Shown piece by piece: positions 1-4,755 of a DNA stretch of 7,608 nucleotides. A program made the position numbers and the translations under genes. How positions within the stretch are numbered: position 1 is the stretch's first letter; each line of letters begins with the position of its first letter. Source of the stretch: Desulfobacteraceae bacterium (GTDB taxonomy: Bacteria; Desulfobacterota; DSM-4660; Desulfatiglandales; Desulfatiglandaceae); assembly GCA_020349865.1 (NCBI GenBank), contig CP070700.1, positions 4,330,866-4,338,473 of the forward strand, in the 5' to 3' direction. The notes beneath the pieces are model-generated. The model saw only the letters and a program-made list of their open reading frames with translations. It did no database searches and was not told the origin of the DNA.

Positions 1-1
1 A

Positions 2-712
2 CAGGCAGCGGTTTCGTTGAGTTGGCCGGATCTTGAGAAAGCTGAAAAACCATCTGTTGCCCAGTTTGCCCAGATCAACACTTTAGACGGGTTCTTCATC
101 GCCGTCAGAGAGCCGGACAGCAATTTCAATTGGGATAAGCTGAAGAACGGCAAATTCATGTATGTTCACGGAGGACAGCCTGAAGCCATGCTGAGATACG
201 GCGCATTTAAGATGGGGCTCGACCTCGATGAGGTGCAAGGTATCGACAAACCCTCTACCGAGGATATGATGGATTCGTGGCGGAAAGGGGAGGGAGATTT
301 TTTTCATGAACAGGGATCATATCCGCAGCAACTCGAACATGAGGGATGCGCTCACATTGTCGCTTCGGTGGGAGATGCCGTTGGCCCTGTTGCCTTTTCT
401 TCTCTGATATGTCGGTGGAAATGGCTGGAGACTGACGAGGCAAAAAGATTTTCCAATGCCTACCGGGCATCCCGTGAGTGGGTAAACACGTCGGATCCGG
501 AAGAGGTCGCACAAGCAGAGTCAAGCTTTTTCCCCGACCATTCTGCCGAAGCCGTGGCCAGGGCCGTAAGAACATATCAGCAAATGGGAACCTGGAGCGG
601 AGACATTGTCATACAGAAAGACCTGTATGAAAATGCTCTCAACGTCTTCGAACACTCAAAGCTCATCAGCCAGCGCCACCCCTATGAGAAGGTTGTTGTC
701 CCTCCGCCTTAA
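2..712 (+). CDS. NMT1/THI5-like ABC transporter substrate-binding protein (5' truncated)
   Basis: Periplasmic solute-binding component of an ABC importer of the NMT1/THI5-like (SsuA/TauA-related) superfamily, recognised from the whole C-terminal half. The frame is open to the left edge of the window: codons from position 2 read Q-A-A-V-S before the TTG at 17, so that TTG is an internal codon and the gene is partial. About 236 residues are visible. Full-length relatives are usually around 320-340 residues, so roughly the first 100, including the signal peptide, lie outside. Family-like features are the 'LDGFFIAVREP' hinge strand, 'YVHGGQPEAMLRY', a 'GDFFHEQGSYPQQLEH' ligand-region segment, 'ASVGDAVGPVAFSSL', and the C-terminal 'RHPYEKVVVPPP'. 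The ligand cannot be read from sequence. No permease or ATPase gene is present, so they must lie upstream or elsewhere. A strong hairpin begins at the stop codon. The dehydrogenase starts 168 bp downstream on the same strand, which suggests, but does not prove, a functional link. Confidence 0.82.
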   Translation, partial: QAAVSLSWPDLEKAEKPSVAQFAQINTLDGFFIAVREPDSNFNWDKLKNGKFMYVHGGQPEAMLRYGAFKMGLDLDEVQGIDKPSTEDMMDSWRKGEGDFFHEQGSYPQQLEHEGCAHIVASVGDAVGPVAFSSLICRWKWLETDEAKRFSNAYRASREWVNTSDPEEVAQAESSFFPDHSAEAVARAVRTYQQMGTWSGDIVIQKDLYENALNVFEHSKLISQRHPYEKVVVPPP

Positions 713-753
713 ACCCAGGTTGTGCAGTAGGATTCTACTGCACAATCTGGGTT
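712..753 (+). terminator. Long hairpin at the 3' end of the binding-protein gene
   Basis: Bases 712-730 pair with 735-753 around a GATT loop: 19 consecutive pairs with one G-U wobble (719 with 746). The stem begins on the last base of the stop codon. There is no T-tract afterwards (the next bases are AAAAACAG), so it is not a canonical intrinsic terminator. It may protect the 3' end, attenuate read-through into the dehydrogenase gene, or be a palindromic repeat. The structure is directly visible; its role is inferred. Confidence 0.5.
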
Positions 754-778
754 AAAAACAGATGGCCAATTCGTAAAA

Positions 779-803
779 GGGGTCAGACATAATTTTAAAA
801 ACT
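779..803 (+). repeat. GGGGTCAGAC-type intergenic repeat motif
   Basis: GGGGTCAGAC at 779-788 is followed by an AT-rich stretch (ATAATTTTAAAAACT). From memory, very similar 'GGGGTCAGAC...' strings recur between genes in many proteobacterial genomes, often near Y1/IS200-type REP-associated transposases. Only one copy is in this window, so repeat status cannot be shown here. Confidence 0.3.
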
Positions 804-867
804 GAGGAGTGAAAAGGAAATAGGGTGCAGGGGTTTGCTCATGCTGATTTAGTCCTGACGATTAAGA

Positions 868-873
868 AAGGAG
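868..873 (+). promoter_or_regulatory. Ribosome binding site fixing the GTG start of the dehydrogenase
   Basis: AAGGAG lies 7 nt before the GTG at 881. This supports GTG as the start codon and gives an N-terminus, [13 protein letters not shown], that matches the beginning of the family fold. Confidence 0.8.
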
Positions 874-880
874 AACGACT

Positions 881-1966
881 GTGAAATCTTACAACATTGC
901 GATTATCCCTGGTGATGGGGTGGGTGGGGAGATCGCCAAGGAGGCGGCCAAGGTTATGGATGCCGTGGCGGATAAGTACGGATTTTCAGTCACGAGCGAG
1001 CACTTCGACTGGGGATGCGACTACTATCTAAAGCACGGCATGATGATGCCCGATAATATGCTCGATACCCTCACGAATTTTGACGCAATCTTTCTGGGAT
1101 GTATTGGCAATGCAAGCAAGGTCCCCGACCACATCTCCATCACCCTGATTCTCACCATTCGCAAGGGGTTCGACCAGTACGTTAACCTCCGCCCGATCAT
1201 GCTCTATCCCGGCGTAAAGACGCCGATAAAGACCGCGACCCCCGCCACTGTCGATATGGTGGTCATACGTGAGAACACGGAGGGAGAATACTCCGGGATA
1301 GGGGGGCTCTTCAAGGCCGGTACGCCTGACGCCTTCGCCCTGCAGACCGGCGTGTTTACCCATAAGGGTTGCGAGCGGGTGATACGGTACGCCTTTGAGC
1401 TGGCCCGAAAGAGAAAGAAGCTCGGTAACACGCCACCTGTGGGAATGGTGACCAACTGCACCAAGTCCAACGCCCTTAATTATTCCATGGTTTTTTGGGA
1501 TTCCGTGTACCAGGAGGTGGCACAGGCCAACCCCGATATAAAGACCGATACGGCCATGGTGGATGCCACCACCATGTGGTTCATCAAGAATCCAGAGCAC
1601 TTCGATGTGGTGGTGGCCTCGAACCTCTTCGGGGACATCATCACCGATCTCGGGTCCATGCTTCAGGGGGGAATGGGCTTTGCAGCAGGAGGAAACATAA
1701 ATCCTGAAAAGAAATACCCGTCAATGTACGAGCCGATTCACGGTTCCGCTCCGAAATACGCGGGAAAGGCGGTGATCAACCCTATTGCCACCATTGAGTC
1801 GATTCGCATGATGTGGGAGCATTTGGGGGAGGAGGAGGCCGCCCGGGATATCCAGGCTGCCGTCGGGAAGGTGCTCGCCTCGGGACAGGCAAGGACGAGG
1901 GACATGGGCGGCACCCACAAGACTCATGAGGTCGGGGATGCGATTAAGGAGGCCATCCTCGGGTGA
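881..1966 (+). CDS. Tartrate/D-malate dehydrogenase-like beta-decarboxylating dehydrogenase (isocitrate/isopropylmalate DH family)
   Basis: A 361-residue cytoplasmic enzyme expected to oxidise a 2-hydroxyacid with NAD(P)+ and Mg2+/Mn2+, usually with decarboxylation. The length is normal for the family. The N-terminal '[11 protein letters not shown]' opens the fold. The segment 'FDQYVNLRP' (97-105) is shared with E. coli DmlA and tartrate dehydrogenase. Substrate arginines are R94, R104 and R130, the catalytic pair is Y137 and K195, and the metal aspartates are D228, D252 and D256. The signature '[12 protein letters not shown]' covers 248-259. The cofactor loop reads '[10 protein letters not shown]' (287-296): Lys-Tyr stands where NAD enzymes of this family have Asp-Ile and where NADP-dependent E. 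coli isocitrate dehydrogenase has K344-Y345, so NADP+ use is plausible. The substrate could be tartrate, D-malate, isopropylmalate or a related acid; no leu gene is adjacent. It is convergent with the TPR gene, with a 16-bp gap. Confidence 0.88.
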   Translation: MKSYNIAIIPGDGVGGEIAKEAAKVMDAVADKYGFSVTSEHFDWGCDYYLKHGMMMPDNMLDTLTNFDAIFLGCIGNASKVPDHISITLILTIRKGFDQYVNLRPIMLYPGVKTPIKTATPATVDMVVIRENTEGEYSGIGGLFKAGTPDAFALQTGVFTHKGCERVIRYAFELARKRKKLGNTPPVGMVTNCTKSNALNYSMVFWDSVYQEVAQANPDIKTDTAMVDATTMWFIKNPEHFDVVVASNLFGDIITDLGSMLQGGMGFAAGGNINPEKKYPSMYEPIHGSAPKYAGKAVINPIATIESIRMMWEHLGEEEAARDIQAAVGKVLASGQARTRDMGGTHKTHEVGDAIKEAILG

Positions 1967-1982
1967 GTGGAGACGGGGTTTT

Positions 1983-2603
1983 TTACCGATTCATGCCTTC
2001 TTTGAGCTTCTCAAGCAGTTCCATGACTGCCTCACCGTTTGCGATCCTGGCAAAGGGGTTTATTCTAACCAGTTCCTCCCAGGCCCGGATAGCCCCTTCA
2101 CGATCATTTAAGTCATGTAAGAACACGATACCCTTATTCAACCGGGATATCTCGTGGAAAGGATCAATCTTCATAGCTTCATTAAATGCCTTAATGGCCT
2201 CTGCCGGCTGACCATTCCGTCGATACATTACACCCAAATCCGTCCAGACATCGGCATTGTTGGGATTAAGTTCCAGCGATTGTCTATAAGCCTTTATGGC
2301 CTTTACAAACTTGTTGGTATCAAAATAGTTATTTCCCAACTGGACCCATGCCTCAACATTCTCGGGATTCAGTGATACCTCATTCTCAAGGGCTGCAATC
2401 ATGCTCGATTGTTCTGCCGTGGGGGCTTGATCCTGCGCCGTCTGCTGTATTGGAGCCGCCCTCCGAACCGGCATCTCCGACCCGAGTTTGAATGAACTGA
2501 AAGTAACGCCGCCCAGGAAGCCCACGACCATGGCAATGAGAGCAACAATGAACAAAGTCTCCCTTTTGACGAACCGGCTTCCAACCTTTTTTTCCGTTGC
2601 CAT
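1983..2603 (-). CDS. Membrane-anchored tetratricopeptide repeat protein
   Basis: A 206-residue protein with a short basic N-terminus, one transmembrane segment at about 16-38 (hydrophobic, Gly-rich 'MVVGFLGGV'), a Pro/Gln/Ala-rich linker at about 45-68, and a C-terminal TPR array. Units are recognisable at about 83-116 ('AWVQLGNNYFDTNKFVKAIKAY'-type), 117-150 ('VWTDLGVMYRRNGQPAEAIKAF'-type) and a weaker one at 151-184, with a helical cap before them at about 64-80. The layout resembles TPR domains of cytochrome c maturation (CcmI/NrfG/CycH-like) and other membrane-tethered scaffolds, but no ccm or nrf gene is nearby, so a specific role is not supported. It would present the TPRs on one face of the inner membrane, probably the periplasmic side or wherever its partner sits. 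The ATG is preceded by GGGG at 5 nt and a perfect -10 box about 18 bp upstream, which favours this start. Confidence 0.8.
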   Translation of the reverse strand: MATEKKVGSRFVKRETLFIVALIAMVVGFLGGVTFSSFKLGSEMPVRRAAPIQQTAQDQAPTAEQSSMIAALENEVSLNPENVEAWVQLGNNYFDTNKFVKAIKAYRQSLELNPNNADVWTDLGVMYRRNGQPAEAIKAFNEAMKIDPFHEISRLNKGIVFLHDLNDREGAIRAWEELVRINPFARIANGEAVMELLEKLKEGMNR

Positions 2604-2620
2604 AGTAACCCCGATAAATC

Positions 2621-2649
2621 ATTATAGTTTAACTTAATACTCTTAAAAA
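2621..2649 (-). promoter_or_regulatory. Candidate promoter of the TPR gene
   Basis: Reading the minus strand, a perfect TATAAT lies at 2626-2621, with only a poor -35 (TTTTTA, 2649-2644) at 17-bp spacing. The predicted start near 2614 would leave a leader of about 11 nt containing the GGGG ribosome-binding stretch (2612-2609). The upstream edge lies within a few bases of the inverted-repeat element at 2653, so the element may supply or replace upstream promoter sequence. Confidence 0.45.
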
Positions 2650-2652
2650 TCC

Positions 2653-2812
2653 GGTTCATCCGGTTAATGAGTACCGCAAAACTGATCAGATATGAAGTTG
2701 GCAGATGGGAAGGTTGAAGCACGAAGGCCTTCCAGCAGTCACTACAAAAAGACCGCTTCAACCTTCAACCCCGCAACCATGTGTTGAGGCGTACTTATTA
2801 ACCGGATGAACC
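2653..2812. mobile_element. MITE-like element with 22-bp terminal inverted repeats
   Basis: Bases 2653-2674 (beginning GGTTCATCCGGTTAATG) are the reverse complement of 2791-2812 with a single mismatch over 22 bp. A second, inner, perfect 12-bp inverted repeat lies at 2709-2720 / 2755-2766 (GAAGGTTGAAGC / GCTTCAACCTTC), and a 10-bp palindrome GAAGGCCTTC sits at 2723-2732. AAAAAT occurs at 2645-2650 and immediately after the right end at 2813-2818, a possible short target duplication, although the left copy is 2 bp away from the repeat and the tract is A-rich. The element is about 160 bp and has no credible gene. A non-autonomous miniature transposable element fits best; a long structured RNA is the main alternative. 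No transposase is in the window to name its family. Confidence 0.55.
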
Positions 2813-2953
2813 AAAAATACACTAATGACTCGACTGGCGACAGTCAAGATGACTTTAATTGTTTTTAAAAACCTAGAGCTCCTCTACCGGTCCACAATTC
2901 TAATAAGGTAAACTAACCACCATGCCAGGTGTTCACAGAAAGCCGCAACGCGG

Positions 2954-2981
2954 ATAAAAGGCGTCGGAAAACGCATTTTAT
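2954..2981. terminator. 11-bp stem-loop, possible bidirectional terminator
   Basis: ATAAAAGGCGT (2954-2964) pairs with ACGCATTTTAT (2971-2981) around the 6-nt loop CGGAAA, with one mismatch. The A-rich 5' arm and T-rich 3' arm resemble the two-way terminators found between genes. No free T-run follows the stem and no intact gene ends just before it, so the role is uncertain. Confidence 0.3.
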
Positions 2982-3062
2982 GTGATATTTCATTGAGTTA
3001 TTCATATCGCACGTGGCCTTGAATAAGAATCTGCTCGCCTTACGATCACGAGCTAAAAATAT

Positions 3063-3114
3063 TTGACAAAAGGGAATGAGTAGTTAGTGTTTTAGGTAAT
3101 ACCACAATGTGGTA
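3063..3114 (+). promoter_or_regulatory. TTGACA promoter with operator-like palindrome
   Basis: A consensus -35, TTGACA, lies at 3063-3068; the best -10 at 16-bp spacing, TAGTGT (3085-3090), is weak. Immediately downstream, TACCACA-A-TGTGGTA (3100-3114) is a perfect 7-bp inverted repeat about a single central base, placed over the expected transcription start and first transcribed bases, where a repressor would block initiation. It would drive the decayed rhodanese reading frame starting at 3166 and possibly the aldo/keto reductase behind it. The regulator's identity is unknown. Confidence 0.45.
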
Positions 3115-3165
3115 CAGTAATAATAAACTTTCAGCTTTTTGGCAACACATTTTTGCGAATCGGGT

Positions 3166-3343
3166 ATGAAAATACAGGCGTAATCACCTCCCTTATGTTT
3201 CCATAGTATGTTTGGTTGTCACTCTCGTCGGCACTCCAACCGTCCTATACTTTGGGAGCACAACGCAAGACGCGGCGCAAATTGAGCACATCGCTCCGGA
3301 AGAAGCACGAACGAGAGTCCGGACGGGAGCCCCTTACATATAA
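3166..3343 (+). pseudogene. Remnant of an exported rhodanese-like gene (frameshifted and truncated)
   Basis: The frame from 3170 is open for 57 codons to the TAA at 3341 but has no ATG of its own. It encodes a basic N-terminus (KYRRNH), a hydrophobic signal/anchor ('VSIVCLVVTLVGTPTVLYFG'), then 'DAAQIEHIAPEEARTRVRTG', which resembles the first beta-strand and helix of periplasmic rhodanese-like domains ('I-x-P-E-E-A...V-x-x-G'). The ATG at 3166 is one frame off; removing one A from the AAAA run after it gives an in-frame M-K-Y-R-R start. I therefore read it as a gene broken by a +1 frameshift right after the start and cut off about 20 residues into the domain, before any catalytic cysteine loop. 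A sequencing error could explain the frameshift but not the missing domain. A genuine short membrane peptide starting at the TTG at 3212 is the alternative. The rhodanese assignment rests on a short stretch. Confidence 0.42.
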
Positions 3344-3394
3344 GGTAAACTGAGAGACATTACTGTCAAAGCTTTGGTTTAGTTCAAAACCCAT

Positions 3395-3399
3395 AAGGA
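3395..3399 (+). promoter_or_regulatory. Ribosome binding site of the aldo/keto reductase
   Basis: AAGGA lies 7 nt before the ATG at 3407. This supports the start that leaves an intact twin-arginine motif at residues 7-13. Confidence 0.7.
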
Positions 3400-3406
3400 C
3401 ATTATC

Positions 3407-4618
3407 ATGGTAAAAAGAAAGCAGTCACGAAGAGAATTTTTGCAAACGATCAGTGCCATAAGTACTGCTCCCTTGCTGACACCCCTCGTTACTTTTGGGC
3501 ATGCTTCCGGGCAATCAAAATTAAACCGTGGGCAGTTGCTGGTTCCCACGAGGCCCTTTGGAAAAACAGGCGTAAGGGTTCCAATTCTCGGGTTCGGGGG
3601 TAGTCTGGATATAAACAAGCTCGGGTTGAGGCAAGCCGCGAAGTGGGGAGTTACTTACTGGGATACAGCAGCATCGTATGGCGGTGGAAGAAGCGAAAAA
3701 CGGATGGGGGAATATATTGCCAAGTATGCTGAAGACCGGAAAAATTTTTTTTTGGTTACTAAGTCTCATGCCTGGAGTGTTAAAGAAATGACCAGGGATC
3801 TTAATCGGTCCCTGGAGAAAATGAACACTGACTATATTGACCTGTATTTTAGACACTCCGTCAGAAATCCCGATGACCTGGATGACAATTTAAGAATGTG
3901 GGCTGAGAACGCCAAAGCCGAAGGAAAGATTCGATTCTTTGGTTTCAGCACCCACAGCAATATGGAAGAATGCATGCTCAAGTCTTCAAAGCTTGGTTGG
4001 ATCGATGGTATTATGATGACGTACAATTACAGGCTGATGCATACAGATCATATGAAAAGAGCAGTGGAATCATGTGCTGAAGCAGGAATAGGGCTCACAG
4101 CTATGAAAACCCAAGGTGGTGGTTCGGTAAAAGCTGATACGGAAACCGAACGGAAGATGGCTGGCCGCTTTTTAGAGAAAGGATTTACCGATGCACAGGC
4201 TAAACTCATCGCTGTCTGGGAAAATCCTAACATAGCATGCATCTGTTCTGAAATGCCAAACATAAAGATATTGACGGACAATGTTGCCGCCGCGATGAAC
4301 AAAACTAAACTTGCCACTCAAGATTTGATGTTACTGCGTCAGTATGCGAGAGAAACCCTTTCCGATTATTGTGCAGGTTGCTCTGACATTTGTGAGACGG
4401 CAATTAAAGGGCACGTACCCATCAGTGATATGATGCGTTATCTCATGTACAGTCGTAGTTATGGGGATCTTGATCGTTGCAGCTCTCTCTTCAAGCAGCT
4501 CCCCTTGGATATGAGAACGAGAATCACCCGCACGGACTTCAACCTGGCCGAGCAAAAATGTCCTCAGCGTATGCCCATAGGGAGGCTTATGAAAGAGGCT
4601 ATCTCTAAGTTTTCATAA
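3407..4618 (+). CDS. Tat-exported aldo/keto reductase with C-terminal Fe-S-type cysteine motif
   Basis: A 403-residue protein. The N-terminus carries a twin-arginine motif 'SRREFLQ' (7-13), a mildly hydrophobic segment and a likely cleavage site near 'GHA-SG' (about 33), so export in folded form is predicted. The reductase barrel starts at 'PTRPFGKTGVRVPILGFGG' (47-65). The AKR catalytic tetrad is visible: D86 and Y91 in 'WDTAASYG', K119 in 'LVTKSH', H150 in 'DLYFRHS'. The C-terminal extension has C322-x2-C325-x3-C329 and a distant C385 followed by Pro ('KCPQRMPIGRL'), a 3+1 arrangement that could hold one [4Fe-4S] cluster. Related Fe-S AKRs usually show C-x2-C-x2/3-C-x3-C-P, so the fourth adjacent cysteine appears absent (E-T-A-I-K follows C329). 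The substrate is unknown; a redox role on a carbonyl, sugar or quinone-like compound in the envelope is only inference. It lies 63 bp after the rhodanese remnant and 137 bp before the MBL gene. Confidence 0.82.
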   Translation: MVKRKQSRREFLQTISAISTAPLLTPLVTFGHASGQSKLNRGQLLVPTRPFGKTGVRVPILGFGGSLDINKLGLRQAAKWGVTYWDTAASYGGGRSEKRMGEYIAKYAEDRKNFFLVTKSHAWSVKEMTRDLNRSLEKMNTDYIDLYFRHSVRNPDDLDDNLRMWAENAKAEGKIRFFGFSTHSNMEECMLKSSKLGWIDGIMMTYNYRLMHTDHMKRAVESCAEAGIGLTAMKTQGGGSVKADTETERKMAGRFLEKGFTDAQAKLIAVWENPNIACICSEMPNIKILTDNVAAAMNKTKLATQDLMLLRQYARETLSDYCAGCSDICETAIKGHVPISDMMRYLMYSRSYGDLDRCSSLFKQLPLDMRTRITRTDFNLAEQKCPQRMPIGRLMKEAISKFS

Positions 4619-4699
4619 TCCTGCTCCTGAAAAAGAGTTAAGAAATGGGTAACAGTTTAGCTGTTTGAAAATAGTGCAAAAAGGGCCACGGGTTTTTAA

Positions 4700-4730
4700 T
4701 TGTAATTATGGAACATGAACTCGTTATACA
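4700..4730 (+). promoter_or_regulatory. Weak candidate promoter of the MBL gene
   Basis: TTGTAA (4700-4705) and TTATAC/TATACA (4724-4730), about 18 bp apart, lie some 25 bp before the ATG at 4756. Neither box is consensus and the region is AT-rich, so this could be chance. Read-through from the reductase is equally possible because no convincing terminator separates the two genes. Confidence 0.28.
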
Positions 4731-4755
4731 TAAACCAATATTTTGAGATGATCAG

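Larger units (their letters stand above)
2813..3165. other. Non-coding stretch with small hairpins, no intact gene
   Basis: No frame on either strand looks like a protein. Visible structure: a 5-bp hairpin GACTG-GCGA-CAGTC with a GNRA loop (2832-2845); the palindrome GTTTTTAAAAAC (2861-2872); the 12-base string ATAAGGTAAACT (2903-2914), which recurs at 3340-3351; an 11-bp hairpin at 2954-2981; and a TTGACA promoter element with a downstream palindrome (3063-3114), listed separately. Confidence 0.6.

Noticed and set aside
1028..1600. Long reading frame antisense to the dehydrogenase gene
   Set aside because: It has no family features and lies opposite a gene with all catalytic residues. Long antisense frames are common opposite GC-rich coding sequence.
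1926..2211. Plus-strand small frames across the end of the dehydrogenase and opposite the TPR gene
   Set aside because: They are antisense to well-formed TPR repeats and have no ribosome binding site or recognisable domain.
2399..2761. Minus-strand frame running from the inverted-repeat element into the TPR gene
   Set aside because: It overlaps the TPR gene out of frame and begins inside the repeat element; the Arg/Ser-rich product has no recognisable domain.
2813..3165. Search for tRNA, riboswitch or small RNA in the long spacer
   Set aside because: No cloverleaf, no recognised riboswitch core and no promoter-hairpin-T-tract combination was found; only short isolated hairpins.
3166..3183. 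Five-codon ATG frame (M-K-I-Q-A-stop) considered as a leader peptide
   Set aside because: It lacks regulatory codon runs and a ribosome site. It is better explained as the shifted start of the rhodanese remnant.
4654..4670. Small AACAG-TTTAG-CTGTT hairpin after the aldo/keto reductase, considered as a terminator
   Set aside because: Only 5 bp of AT-rich stem with no T-run beyond two or three bases; too weak to call.
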